Shown: in pieces, positions 1 through 26,639 of the stretch
How positions within the stretch are numbered: the stretch's first letter is position 1
Layout of the letters: each line of letters starts with the position of its first letter
Source of the DNA: Siniperca chuatsi
Lineage: Eukaryota; Chordata; Actinopteri; Centrarchiformes; Sinipercidae
Direction: 5' to 3'
NCBI RefSeq assembly: GCF_020085105.1
Contig: NC_058063.1
Coordinates: 9,746,651-9,810,650, forward strand
Length of the DNA stretch: 64,000 bases
Position numbers and translations under genes: made by a program
The notes under the pieces: model-generated
Seen by the model: the letters and a program-made list of their open reading frames with translations, nothing else
Told to the model about the DNA's origin: nothing
The model's database searches: none

Positions 1-2640
1 TTATTTCAGATGGGTAAGCTTTGTTTGGTTAAAAAGGTGGTGAGAGTATTGAAAAGACACACATTGCGCACTGTTTTTCATATGAATTATTTTTACAGGA
101 TGTTGAAATAGCATGTAAGTTATAGCTTCACCTGAGCATACAGTAAGATTGCATCCATCTTGGCTGTACAGCCTCTGATCTTACTCGTGGCTGTGAAGAA
201 GCGCAAAACACATCCGGCATTGTGACAAATACGCTACTTGTTCATTCTGGACTTGTTGTATGGGATGTTATTTGTACAGTGTTGTCAGTTCACTGCATGT
301 ACACAATTTATTACTTATGGATTTTTTAAATATTGAAAATAAGCATTGATTTGAGCAAGTGCATCAGAAGCGTAAAGTTTCATGGTTGGGGTTCTTTCAG
401 CTCTAACAAAGCAACAATCCGATTGAGCTGAACATACAGTGGCTGGTATTTCAGAATAAGGCAGATTATGTTGAACAGAACAATCTCAGTGGCATTACAC
501 TGCTGTTTTACACCGTATGTATTGTCTTAAACATATGGAAAACATATTGCAGTGCAAGAAAGCTTAATTTTACAGACACATTTAATTGGTCAACTTCCAT
601 TAATACACCACAGTCTAACTGGTGGCCAGTTATGTCACATTCCATATCAGATGGAGCAAAAAAATGGAGCAGTAGATCAGAACTAGGTTTATTTTTCACC
701 ATAGTTTATTCATCTTTTCATGTTTTTTATATTCAAATTACCTTCTGACATAGTAGGTGCTATGCAAGGTGATAATCACAGTACTTCTTTTCTTCAACAT
801 TAGAAATATGCATGAATGTTTTACTGTAAGGGCAGATGTGAAAAACCAACATTTTTGTTGTGACGTAGCAGCAACCACAGGTGGATTCAAGAAGATTTAT
901 TCCCATATGGCTTCTGTTTGATTGTACAGCTCATCTCATCGTTATAAAGAATGGATGCACATCTGTATAGATTATAATGGTGCTATCTGATAGTAGGTCA
1001 ACAACAGCTCAGTTGATGCGCTCTACCAGTGGCAAGAACTACACAACAGGTTTCTTTATTGTTGTTGGGGTTTTATGTATGTAACAATTTTAAGTTTTTT
1101 GTGCATATATTTGTGTATTTGTCTCAGTATTTTAAGTGGTACATTATTTATTTTTCTATAATTTCTTAAATGATAGCATTTTGGTTCTAAACAGCATTCC
1201 TTTCAGTTGTTTTGGCTTTTGATGTCAGTTTCCGCTGTGTCTCTGTTGATATTTTGAAGAATTTTGGATCATGCTAAGGCATCACATAACAGTTATGCAA
1301 ATGGTACTGTGTGAAGGAAGGTGGTCATTTACAAATTTCAGACCAGTGTGAATTCACTGTGCATTTAATTCAGCTTATAGGCCTTACAATGGAATACATC
1401 TGTTTTCATTTAATTTTGTGTGTCAAAAAGCTAACTATGACAACAAAGTACTGATGGCCTGAATGTTGAAAGGCCCAGCTAATGCAGCTGCGTAAAGTTA
1501 AATATCACAGCTTTTTCTCGCGCTTTCTCTCTCTCTCTCTTTGCATTGAATGTAGTTTGTAGTAGTTTATATGTATAGTGGAGTATTAATGTACTGTTAA
1601 AATGTGTGCTCATTTGACAAGAAGTGCAATTTATACTTTGGTTAATATGCGTAGCATCAAATGCAGCGGAAATATCACTTAATTGTGATTTCTATAGCTC
1701 CATTTGTTCAGTCATGCTACCCTGTATACCACTACCTGGAAAGAAAATGTTTATTTATCAGAGGACAAAGAAACAAATCTAAACATGGACCTTGCATTAA
1801 ATCTCAAATTTTGATTGGTTTAAACATTTCCTCAAATACTGTCCTTTCACTCAGTATTTCCATTACTTAATATTTACTAAATTTTTGCAATGTGTATTTT
1901 TTTATTTTGTGTTTTGATTTCCAGCCTTTGTTACAATATTTGTTGCTGTATCTTTAGCATGTGCAGCTAATTTTTTTAATAGATTTTTTTGTTTGTTTGA
2001 TTGTTGTGTTTCCTTGTTAAAGTCTCAAATTTAGTTTATTCTGCTATAAGCAGAAGTGCCAAAAACATTTCAAACTTTTACTTCCATATCAGTATTAGCA
2101 AAGCTGGTGATGGGCTCCAAAATCACTCACTGAGAGGCCACATCTGTGTATTTGTCATTGTTGCAGAAATGCTCAAGTCAAGTTTTCCTCTGAAGAAACA
2201 GTAGCAGACACCCATGAGCCACACTTTACTCATCAGATCAAAAGTGCTGGATGTGTCGGATAATTGACAAAGGCACATTCATCTGCATTATGCTAAGACA
2301 CTGGTGTCAGAACTTGGAAATGCTTTCACATCTATACCCTTCAGTGCACTGCAGCCTAACTGAAATACATACATTGCCACATACTCAAAATAAAATGTAG
2401 TCTTGGCACAGGAGCAAAAATGCAAAGCAAAATCTGTTAAAAACGTGAGTTAAAACTGCATTTTGTGGTTGTGGTATATGTTCAGTTTCTGTTCTGCATT
2501 TGTATTATTAATTTTTTACCCACTTGATTGGCATTTCTTTACAGACCCTTGTGTTCACACACTACTACAGTATATTTCAAGATGACATTTCATAGGACTG
2601 TACTGTTGGAGCCAAATAAACAGTCTTTCAAATACATCAA
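1..2640. other. Non-coding AT-rich region, possible 3' UTR of an upstream gene
   Basis: No open reading frame here resembles a protein and no exon-like block with splice sites was recognised. The sequence is mostly AT-rich and low in obvious repeats until about 2800. A good AATAAA signal at 2615-2620 would fit the end of a long plus-strand 3' UTR. In human, COL25A1 lies directly upstream of ETNPPL in the same orientation, so its fish orthologue is the natural candidate, but nothing in the bases proves this. Confidence 0.35.
2615..2620 (+). terminator. Candidate polyadenylation signal AATAAA
   Basis: A canonical AATAAA is followed by a T-rich stretch (gtcttgcctttattgg) about 30 bases downstream. 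It would end a plus-strand transcript entering from the left of the window. It is a single-motif call. Confidence 0.35.
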
Positions 2641-2799
2641 ACAATAGTCTTGCCTTTATTGGTAGTCTTCATTATCCATTCAGTGTCTTGATCACTGAAT
2701 ATTGTGTTCTCTGTTAGAATAACTGCAGCTAATAGCCAGAAAATATATTTATGTACACTTAAAGTTTGCAGTTTTAACCTGTTTATTGCGCATATACAA

Positions 2800-3348
2800 A
2801 CTTTTGAAGTGTACAAATTATCAGCAAAATGTACCTACAGTATCAGAAGTAAAAGTACCAATTATGCAGCAGGATGGCTCCTGTCAGTGTTATATATTAT
2901 TATTATTATTATTAATTATTATTAATATTATTTTCTGTTATTGGATTATTATTAGTGATGCCTTAATATGTGAGCAGTTTTTAATAATGTAGCTGGTCAA
3001 GGTGGAGCTCATGAACTATTTTCTTTACTGTTGGATTTTTTAATCATTTTTTATCAACTAATCATATTTTTTGATATAAAATATGAATTTGTAAAATAAA
3101 ATACAAGATTTACTTTAAGTATAAATTGGCAGAAAATGGAAATAATACAGTTAAGTACAGGTAGCCTACCTCGAAACAGTAAATGTAGCCTACTTGTATA
3201 GCAGTGTATATAGCTGGTTGATAAATCTAGTGGTAGTAACCTACAATGCCTGCCTCTGAAATGTAGTGAAGTATAAAATGGAAATACTCAAGTAAAGTAC
3301 AGGTAGGCTACCTCAAAACAGTACTCGAGTAAATGTACTTCCACCACT
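2800..3348. repeat. Teleost interspersed repeat (AGTAAA / 'acttccaccact' type)
   Basis: The block contains repeated phrases such as agtaaaagtac, tctgaaatgtagtg, aaatggaaatactcaagtaa and a terminal gtaaatgtacttccaccact. I recognise this pattern from a very common percomorph repeat. An internal direct repeat is visible: aagtacaggtagcctacctc near 3155 recurs, slightly changed, near 3296. An ATT microsatellite (2895-2930) sits inside. The repeat ends about 210 bp before the etnppl TATA box. Confidence 0.6.
2895..2930. repeat. (ATT)n microsatellite
   Basis: Interrupted run of ATT/TTA triplets inside the 2800-3348 repeat. Confidence 0.8.
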
Positions 3349-3560
3349 AAAAATACGCAGTATACTTTTCAAACAGCTGTAGAACCGGTGTTGATACAAC
3401 CTGCGAGCATATAATTGAATACCTGTTAGGTTACTGTCCTCGAGGCACCTGCAAAGTTGCCTGCTGTACCGGGCTAGGTGGCAGCATGAGAGAGCTGCGC
3501 GAGCTGCGGCTCTGTGTGTTTGTGTTGTTCTGTCTGTATGCGCGCGCGCGGCCGCGTGCG

Positions 3561-3596
3561 TATAAAGCCGGGTTATTTCTGCACGAGCAGATGTAG
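3561..3596 (+). promoter_or_regulatory. etnppl: etnppl core promoter: TATA box and start-stop uORF
   Basis: TATAAA at 3561-3566 follows a short CpG-rich stretch (a cgcgcg run and a NotI-like gcggccgc) and lies 91 bp upstream of the etnppl ATG. That predicts transcription start near 3590. At 3591-3596 ATG is followed at once by TAG, a minimal start-stop upstream ORF if transcription begins just before it. Confidence 0.6.
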
Positions 3597-3656
3597 CTAA
3601 TCTTCGAAGCAGTGGGGTGGAACGAGTGCGTCGTCCTCCAGCTGGACAACATCAGG

Positions 3657-14479
<10,823 letters not shown>

Positions 14480-14685
14480 CGCTGCTTTTGAACAGTCGGA
14501 GCTGTGAAGGGACGACACTTTATCTTTTACATAGTTAAAGAACTGGTAAGCGAGACTATGAACTTGGGAGGTGACAAAACGCTGGGAAAGTAAAGTGCCT
14601 TAGCATGTCGCCTAATGAAAAATGTTTTGACATTAATAATAATGTATTTGTATCTGTGAGATTGCAGTGTCTTCTCAGGTATAAT

Positions 14686-15303
14686 TTTTTAGTAGCATAT
14701 TGGCTCTTTATTAGTCATTATAAAGCACTTTTTTACATGAATGCCTTATTCTGCATGACCATATTGCACAACTACTGTGTGCTATAATGGATTTACTAAA
14801 TGTGAAGAGGAGGCAACTTTGGAATAGGAAACCTGTGTGTGTTAATAAGTGTCAAACTACTAGTGAATTAGTTATGAGCAAGACTCATAACTAATTAGAA
14901 TGGGGAACATATTCTGAGTTAGAAAGAGTTATTTGGACACTATTAACACTTATAGTTTTCTTTTGATACATAAGAATATACCATATTTATTCAGTGTTAT
15001 TAAGGGAGAATTACTATTCTTGTGGTACTACCACTTTATAACGCCCATAGTGAGCAAAGCATATTAAGATAGTAATTTATGTACAACAACTTCCTTACTG
15101 GCTATCAATAGGAAGTAATTAGGAGGTTATTGGGGGAAATCTCTCATTAATGGCCTAGTAGTTTGTAGAATATGGTCATGCAGAACGAGGCATTAATAAG
15201 TGCTTTATACTGACTAATAAAGAGCCAATATGCTACTAATATGCATGTTAATATGCAACTAGTTAATGGTGAATATGTGTATCTTAATATAAAGTGTTAC
15301 CAA
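14686..15303. mobile_element. Foldback MITE in the etnppl 3' UTR region
   Basis: About 70 nt at 14686-14765 (agcatattggctctttatta ... ctgcatgaccatatt) reappear as a diverged reverse complement at 15171-15241. A second 13-bp perfect inverted repeat (aattagttatgag / ctcataactaatt) lies at 14865-14894. The right edge, ataaagtgttacca, is typical of a common teleost MITE. The element begins about 200 bp after the etnppl stop codon. Confidence 0.7.
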
Positions 15304-15483
15304 TATTTTTTATTACACTTCAAGCCACTTGTTCAGCATAACAGCATGTCTGTTATGGTTTTACTTTGGTGCAAAAAAAAATCTCTTAATTATGCGAGTT
15401 ACCATGCTACACAACCTGTATGTTTTTTATTTAAATTAATGCCAACCTTCACTTTACCATGATTTTCAGGGAATTGTAATTTT

Positions 15484-15635
15484 AATAAATCAAAACATAT
15501 GTCAAAACATGCAATGGTGTCTTAATGTGACTTTAGCATTAAAATACAGCTTTTACTGATTATAAACATTGCTCACTGTTGCAAGTGTGGAATACCATTA
15601 CGCATTTTGGGGTGCATCAGACTGTATTGAATAAA
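15484..15635 (+). terminator. etnppl: Proximal candidate etnppl polyadenylation signals
   Basis: AATAAA occurs at 15484-15489 and at 15630-15635 on the plus strand, both downstream of the MITE. Either could end a 3' UTR of about 1.0-1.2 kb. Confidence 0.4.
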
Positions 15636-16054
15636 ATACTATTTGTGATACTTTGTTGATCCACCAGGGAAATTTTGACCCAGATGTATGCCTTCTAGGA
15701 GGGTTGGCACATGCACGTGAAATATACATGAAAGTAAACTGTACGGAGTATCAGCCTACAGCTTATCTTATTCCAGTCTGCCTCAACCAAACAAACATGG
15801 ACACTGTTTGACAAGTCTGCAATTATTTACCAATGTTCCCATGTTCCTTCTTAACAGAGGACGTGGTTCCCAGAAGCTATGAGTTTGTTCCTTGCATGTA
15901 AGAGTGCTCAGTCCCGGGCCATTCTCCAGAATGTGGAGAGGAGCAGACAGGAGGCAAGTGACCCTCTAGTATCCCGGCAGGGCAGACCCCAAAACACCAC
16001 TGCATGTGGAAAATGTTATCTCTAAATTAAAAATAAGAGAAGTGAGGCTTATGA

Positions 16055-16075
16055 GTAGTAGTAGTAGTAGTAGTA
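16055..16075. repeat. (GTA)n microsatellite
   Basis: About seven tandem GTA/TAG triplets in the interval between etnppl and ostc. Confidence 0.85.
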
Positions 16076-16368
16076 TTAGACTTTGTCAAAAAAACTTTAT
16101 TGGACAATACTTGAGGTTCACATATCTGGTGGTGTTTTGTTACTGGAGGGTACAGATCAATACAATGTGGCAGTGACCAGGAAACACTACTGCCTGCTGA
16201 CGCCACCTTCTGGAGAGCAAATTACAATGCTTATGTGGAACTCACATCTCCCGAATACCTGGATATGCACACAGGCCACAAAATCTAGATATATTTATCT
16301 TGGTCTTTGCACAGTTTTGCTCTTGATACACTTATGTAGAAAATTGCTATCATTTGTTTATGATAAAC

Positions 16369-16374
16369 AATAAA
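16369..16374 (+). terminator. etnppl: Distal candidate etnppl polyadenylation signal
   Basis: AATAAA followed by gtacatacagg. If used, etnppl mRNA would end at about 16385-16395, meeting the end of the oppositely transcribed ostc. Confidence 0.35.
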
Positions 16375-16401
16375 GTACATACAGGAGCTCTGAAAAGATT
16401 A

Positions 16402-16407
16402 TTTATT
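16402..16407 (-). terminator. ostc: ostc polyadenylation signal
   Basis: TTTATT on the plus strand is AATAAA on the minus strand, about 580 bp downstream of the ostc stop codon. Cleavage would fall near 16380-16390. Confidence 0.5.
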
Positions 16408-16983
16408 TCACACCCTTGTACAAAAATGCAACTGTGACAGGTTCAAAGCTTTTTCAACGATTTCTTTACAAAAACGAACAAACATTAACATTATTCAGAC
16501 TCCCCTCTAAATGATTCACACAGTGCTAATCCTGATACCAAATCAGTGGCTCCATGCCAACAGTGCTCAGTTTTTCTTCTCCAGTGGCTAAGTGAAATGA
16601 CCCCTGCTGCACGGTACTTCTAGCTTCTTTTAGAAAAGTGGAATTAAAATTTCTCAAGTTTGCTACAGATGCACTATACTGAGAGGGACCTGGACATGGC
16701 AAAATTGGTGATAATGATGTGCCTGTAACACAGTTTGGAAATTTGGAGAAAGGGTGAGGACAGGAAGTCACCGAACACCAATGAGTCACAGCCGGTGTGA
16801 GACTGTCAGTGCAGCAGGGTCTAATTTCTTGAGCAAGGTCAGTGCTTTCAGTCCTTAATGGTTGTTGATTATATCAAAAGGTCGAGTTTATGTATAATAA
16901 TTTCTGTTAAACTGCCTGTTGGGCCACCGCGCATCTGATGTCTTCTGTCCATCCAAATCAATTTAAGTGTGCTCTTTTTGACT

Positions 16984-18252
<1,269 letters not shown>

Positions 18253-18345
18253 GGTTTGTAAAATAACTGCCTATCACTACAATACAGCTACTGTCGCTGG
18301 ATGAGATCCGTCTGCGTTACGACTTTGTTGACGTGTCCCGGAAGT
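18253..18345 (-). promoter_or_regulatory. ostc: ostc promoter / 5' UTR with ETS-like site
   Basis: Upstream of the ATG the sequence is CpG-containing with no TATA box. It carries CCGGAAGT (18338-18345, plus strand), a consensus ETS/GABP site typical of housekeeping promoters, and TGACGTG (18329-18335), CRE-like. The exact start site cannot be placed. Confidence 0.45.
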
Positions 18346-19338
18346 ACATTTTTTTTCTACAGTCTATATCCTTTCTACAATTGATTGATTCATTTATTTA
18401 TATTATTATTATATTTATGATAATTAGTGTGAAATGTCATTTTTAAGTAAAAATATTTCCCTGATAGTTATATTAACTTTACGGTAAATGCTTTAACATT
18501 TTGGTCCGCAACACCGGCAGGGACTGGACGTGACGCAAATATCAAGAGACAGTAATGAAGTGTTTGTGAAAACAACTAGCCAAATTTAATGTAACCGCGT
18601 TCTTGAGTCTGTCTTCTTAGTATAGTCGTCATCATCATTTCTTATGTGACCGCAACATTGATTAACCACTTCCATAAATGTCATTAACTTGGTCCACTGC
18701 ATATGTAAATGTTTAATACTGTAGATAACGTACATATTTATCCGATTTAAAGTAACTTGCTTCAGATTTTTATCTGCTTCACTATGGACATTAGTAAAAT
18801 GTATCTTTGCATCTTTTAAGTCAATTATATTTATATAGCCCGGTATCACCAATTTGCCTCAAGGGGCTTTACAATCAGTATGCACCCTTAACAGCTACCT
18901 TCAAACACCAAGTGTCCATTTAAGAATGTTTTTTTGTTTTTGTTTTTTTAATCAGTAACATATCTTCTGCATTTGTTTTGTCTTGAAATATTAACAGAAC
19001 CAGTAGAAATGTGATGAAATTCTTTGAAGGTAGTCACTGTAAGTTAAGAAAAAAAAAACAAACAACCAACCCTCTATGAGACTGATTATTTAAATTATAG
19101 GCCATATTGTATTTGGCCTAATGTAAAACTTCATTCAAAAAAGTTAGAATGATCATCTCCCAACCCTTGCAAACGGTAGTTTTGATATTTATTCAACGTA
19201 TCTGCAATAAATCCTAGTTTATCAGATGCAAGGCATTCAAAGATCATAAAACCCAGTCACGCAGATTCTCTCCCTTTAAAATGAAATACACCAATGCATT
19301 AAAATAAAAGACAACAACAGGAAATGGATTTGTCATTT
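18346..19338. other. Intergenic spacer between ostc and rpl34
   Basis: AT-rich sequence with no gene-like ORF. A short repeat fragment lies at 18819-18890; otherwise nothing is recognised. Confidence 0.5.
18819..18890 (+). repeat. Teleost repeat fragment (tatatagcc...aaggggctttacaatc)
   Basis: The phrases atttatatagcc, atcaccaatttgcctcaa and ggggctttacaatc are characteristic of a widespread fish interspersed repeat. Only about 70 bp is present. Confidence 0.5.
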
Positions 19339-19344
19339 TTTATT
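19339..19344 (-). terminator. rpl34: rpl34 polyadenylation signal
   Basis: TTTATT on the plus strand (AATAAA on the minus strand) lies only about 22 bp after the rpl34 stop codon, giving the very short 3' UTR typical of ribosomal protein mRNAs. Confidence 0.75.
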
Positions 19345-19365
19345 GTGGCAATACAAATACACATT

Positions 19366-21752
<2,387 letters not shown>

Positions 21753-22168
21753 TCAATTTTAGAACATGATGCTAACCCTGCTAGCTATGCTACAGACGCT
21801 ACGGCTCAAGAAGTTAACGTTAGTTAACAACATAAATCGAATTTAGTTGACCCTACTATTTTATATCAGATGAACCGTATTTAAAACTCATTTCGGTATG
21901 AAAACATACATTTTCCGCGTAGTTGTTAGCTACAGCGACTCTACCACATTAAGTTAGGTGTTCAGATAGAGGCCTTAAGGACCCAGGAACGGCATCTTTA
22001 AAATGTCTCAAAGAAACCGCTAACTAATAAAATTGTCACAACATTAGAATCAAAGACTTGTTCATAGTATTATCTTTACTTGAAATCGACCACATTTCCT
22101 TCTTAAACGTAGGATTAAAGTAGATTATAAAATCATAATGTTTCCGAGGAAAGCAGGGGCCGCCATAC

Positions 22169-22199
22169 CTGCTGTCGCCGTAACCGGAAGAGGAAGGAG
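22169..22199 (-). promoter_or_regulatory. rpl34: rpl34 non-coding exon 1 with 5'TOP start
   Basis: On the minus strand the sequence runs ctccttcctcttccggttac, a pyrimidine-rich 5'TOP start, then gcgacagcag followed by a GTATGG donor at 22168. The matching acceptor is ttttcag before 21729, seven bases upstream of the ATG. 5'TOP elements place ribosomal protein mRNAs under mTOR/LARP1 translational control. CCGGAAG (22184-22190, plus strand) is an ETS-like site. Confidence 0.8.
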
Positions 22200-22532
22200 C
22201 TAGGCGGGTATTAGAGGTTAAACGTCCTCCATGCCGGCTAATCTGACTGCTGCCTGTTATTCTGCTCCCTGCTGGTGTTTCGTTTTTACTACACACGTAT
22301 GCTGAGTATGAAACAAATTACAGGGTGCGTAATGACACGCTTGTTAAATATAAACTAGTGTTAATAAAATGTCCTTTAAATTGCATTATCCAACAGCTTG
22401 TTTTACTTCTATCTCAGGTTTTAATCTCCAGTTCAGTACCTTTTTACTTTAGAGACTGCTAGCAATTTTATCAGCAACTTCTGTCTACCACTTGTGTGTA
22501 GTGCCACCAACTAAAAAACTAACAAGCAGCCC

Positions 22533-22568
22533 ATTTTGTGTATTCTGTACAAACAGAATACACAAAAT
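22533..22568. repeat. Perfect 16-bp hairpin
   Basis: attttgtgtattctgt (22533-22548) and its exact complement (22553-22568) flank the 4-nt loop acaa. It lies 330 bp upstream of the rpl34 first exon. The origin is unknown; no flanking element boundaries were seen. Confidence 0.85.
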
Positions 22569-23012
22569 CTCCAGAAGCAGAGGCATTACTGAAAACCAAT
22601 AAGTCAGCAGCTGAATCAGAATAAATGACACTTTTGGTTGGTTTAACCTCTTCTGTTCAAAAGTAACTTTGCAGTTAAGATGGGACACTTTTATCAGATA
22701 AATGAATACCTTGTTGAATCTGAAAGTTAGACATGACATATACACTCCAAACTCTTTTTTTCCCCCAGTGAGTGGATAAACCCATCGGTGAAAATGTGCA
22801 CACAAAAAAAAAAAACCATTGACTGGTAAGTTGTCATCTTTCTATGTAACCGTTCAAGCAATGATAAATCAAACTCTGGTTCTGGGATAAACCAGAAAAA
22901 GAACAGGTAACCAATAGACACAATCACTCTTGCTGTTTCACAATAAAATCCTAGAAATACTCTTGGCTGAGAGGCTGTGTTTAAGACCACTTAATTTAAA
23001 CCTGTGGGTATG

Positions 23013-23140
23013 TCACAGCAGGAAAAGCACATGTGTAAGTGTTGTGCTTGCTTGCCTGCTGACATGGCTCACTGGCCCACCTAAATGGACCAGAGCCCTC
23101 ATTATTGTGATAAGCTGCACCTGTGTTTTTCCTGCTTGAC
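23013..23140. mobile_element. Short MITE with ggaaaagcaca-type terminal inverted repeats (copy 2)
   Basis: cagcaggaaaagcacatgtg near 23018 pairs with cacctgtgtttttcctgctt near 23118. The terminal sequences match those of the element at 13609-13754, and the flank gacaagtcaaaatg resembles gagtagacgaaatg there. Confidence 0.55.
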
Positions 23141-24778
23141 AAGTCAAAATGCTCAGCACGAAAAACCACTCACAACCAAAGAGCGATGTAAGTGACTGTA
23201 AACCAAAAGGGTTAACTGTATTTGCATCGCAAAAACAATGCAAGGATTTTGCCAGTAGATGGCAGGATTGGTGTGCTACTTGCAGATATCTGACAGTTTA
23301 CTGGGTGACATTGTGAGCTTGCAGTCCGTCCTTCAAACTTTGGACCGGGAAGCAAATAGTGTCACAAACTGGCTCAGGGAATGTGACAAGGAGGGAGACC
23401 AGGCAAGAGATTAACTTAAAGCAAGTATAATTTATTAAAACTAAATTCAATACAAATGAACAATGAGGTGTGTAAATCAGCGATATCACAATAGCATATT
23501 GTAATACACACACACACACATTTATGCAAATACCTATGCTAAAACTAATACTAATTGTAAACATAATTTTGGAAATATTTGCTGTTCTTTTTGCACATGC
23601 ACATACCCCACTGAGTCTTATATAATATTAAAATAGGAGTTCACTTAGAATTATGAGAGTTTTCTAATGGAGGGAGATTTTCTGTTGAACTGTGTTTGAC
23701 AAGGAAGCCTCTTTATGTCTTGGTATAAAGAGGCATGGCCCTGCAGCTGTCTTAAGTAATATATTCAGTGCAAGAAATAGAAGATATTTTCCTTTTGATT
23801 TAGCCTGACATAATCTAGTACAGTAAAACCCATTGACTTGTGTAAAGTGGCGCAAACATTTAAACATTCTTCTAACTACATTTATATTTTGCTAAAATAT
23901 AAATGTGTTGTTTGTTGTTAGTTTAAGCTAAATTGCCCTTCCCTTTATGTAATCAATTAGCAAAAATCGTAGCAATAATACTTTAAACTATTTTTTTATT
24001 ACTGTCCAACTGATCACCCCTTTAAAAATCTCCACTAAAGTCCCTCAATGCATCAAACATTTCTTTGCAAAACAAAAAGTACATGCCATGCACTCCGACA
24101 ACCAATGTCCAGCTATAGAATCTGCAGCATGCACTCCGCAGCTCTAAAAAGGAGAGAAATAGCTCAAAATGGCTCCCTGTCAAAGAGGTGCTGTGTCACA
24201 AAAAGACATTTGCCAAGCGCAGCCAACAGATGGTGAGCTTGGCATCCTTTTAGATGAAGCATTTGGCAAAGGCAAAGTTCAGTGACAACACAAGGCTCTG
24301 TACAGTGTGTTGGAGCATTACGCATCCGATTTAAGGGCATGAAACTAACTGCTTTTATGCTTAACTTGGTTTGGTTTTTGACAGTGACAAGTTCATTATG
24401 TTGCACAGTTTCTCTGTAGATGAATCAGTAAACCTGGAAATGTTGTTTTGCAATTAAACTAATAAATTATACTACTTAATGAGGTTTGAAATTGGGAACA
24501 ATATCTAACTTTTTGGCTTTGTAGGACACAAAGAGTACATGTGAGAGAGGCATATATTAGCTCATGTGTGTATGTTGAGGTACAAACATGAATACCCCTC
24601 ATCCCCTGTACACACACTGTCAAAGTTTTTATGAGCTTGTTCTACATGTTCCATTAAGGGATTGATTTGATTAAGTCCAGATGTAACGCGACCTGGGATT
24701 CACCCGTTCTTCACGAGAATCAAGGTCTTTTACAAAGGGTGCCAAGGAGATTTGCGCCGACTCCAAACGACACTGAGG

Positions 24779-24799
24779 CACACACACACACACACACAC
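24779..24799. repeat. (CA)n microsatellite
   Basis: About 10 CA units. Confidence 0.85.
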
Positions 24800-26119
24800 G
24801 TCCAAATAATTAGTAACATCTGCAGGCAGTTTGTCTTAATCTTGTCTCAATGGAATATTTAATTTAGATCTTAATCCAACAAAATATCAATAAATTCATG
24901 ACGGTTAGATCATTTCAAAGAAAGTTTATTTACTGTAAAGCCATCTGACTTTACTCCTCACATTTTGAGGAGCCCTCTGACGCCCGCGGCCCCTCCCTCT
25001 TTATCAGTCCTGACTTGTCAAAGATGAACCATATCACCTTAAGTGCACTTGATTACGCAAGCCTCTTCGACCCCCCCTCTCCACATCTCCTTGGGCCTTC
25101 TGTGTAATCTGCTGAGATTTAAACCTGCTGCTCCTGTTTAATAAATCCACTGCGATTAAAATAGGATTACAGCTCTGCTTTCGCCTTCCTAATGACATCA
25201 GAGCATGAAACATTTTTTGACTTTTTTTTTTACTCCAGTTGTCGGGTTTTTGCCCAAGCTCATTCATTCCTCCCTCCTGCTTTTCGTAACCAAACAGGCA
25301 GCAATGATCCCCCCCCCCCGCAGGTCAGCCCATCTGTGGGGCTGTTGACATAAGGATTAACCTTATAATGCAGCACACATCATTTATCAATGCTGTCCTC
25401 CTTCACACGAGACTTCTCAATGACAGATAACAACCAAAGAAAATATGCTCCGGTGTCAGGTTGTTGTCTGCTTGAACCTTGAACCCTTCACGTCAAATCG
25501 TGAAATTCAACTCTTTCAACGTAGCAATCAATCCAACTCTTTTGTATTGTTTGTCCTTCCGTAGAATTGTCCTGCAATGGTTAAATGCTGTAAGGTCAAA
25601 AGAGTCAAAGATTGATTGGATTGTTACAACAGCTAAGCTCATGACCCAAGCAGAGAAATCTGTTTAAGATAATGTATTCTACTTTAATACACAATGTAGC
25701 TTAACAGTCAAATGTGAAATGTTGATGTGGAGTGTTTTTTATCCTGTAGTTGCTGCAGAACTTTCTGTGCATACTGACGTAACAACGGGCATGGAAGCAA
25801 TCAAGTTTTTAATTATTCCAAGTTTAGCATCCTGACAAACTACTGCATACAGTACCCTTTTACACTCTCACAAATTCATCCTGGCCAAAATACACTAGAA
25901 CCTTCTCTCTACAACAGATTGAAATCCACCATGCTCTATATGCTCTGGAAAGTAGTGACTGATTCTTTACCTGTAAGCAGCTGATGGAAAAATATTTATT
26001 TTCTTCTATCTAAATGTTGAGTGTTGTGACTATTTTGATTAAATGCTGCAAATTTGGGGGCAGGAAACTACTGTTTCACTTGTGCTTGAAATAATGTATC
26101 ATAATTAATCACTGCACTC

Positions 26120-26622
26120 GGGGCTGTAGCTACCATTGAGGACAACCTTTTTATGGTCTTCAGAGGATGAATCTGAATTACGTTGGTGATACCCTGACAT
26201 TTCCTCTAGCGCTAGCGTGAGGTTGACGTTTTTGGTTTTTACTGAAATGTCTCAAAATAGATTGCCATGAAATTTGGTACAAACGTTCCCCTCGGGATGC
26301 ATTGTAATAACTTGACTTTTCATGTAGCACCATCATCAGGTCAAAATTTCTCCACATTTCAGTTTGTCCAACACTCGCTTTATGACCTGTAAATCTAATG
26401 ACATTCCCATCAGCCTCAGCTGTACTTTGTGTTAAGTGCTAATTAGCAAATGTTAGCATGCTAACACACTAAACCAAGATTGTGAACATGGTGAGTGGCA
26501 TACCTGCCAAACATCAGCATGTTAGCATTGTCATTGTGACATGTTACCATGCTGACATTTAGCTTAAAGCACCATTATGTGTACCACTGTACAGCCTCAC
26601 GGAGTTGCTAGCATGGCTGTAA
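26120..26622 (+). repeat. Teleost interspersed repeat (gctagcatgctaac type)
   Basis: Contains cctctagcgctagcgtgagg, gccatgaaatttggtac, ccatcatcaggtcaaaattt, gcaaatgttagcatgctaac and gcctcacggagttgctagca, in the order I know from a very common percomorph repeat. It is followed almost directly by a LINE tail. Confidence 0.7.
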
Positions 26623-26639
26623 ACCCACGGTGAGGCATC

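Noticed and set aside
1007-1045. tRNA-like phrase agctcagttgatgcgctcta
   Set aside because: It resembles a tRNA D-arm/A box, but no acceptor stem, anticodon arm or B box can be folded around it.
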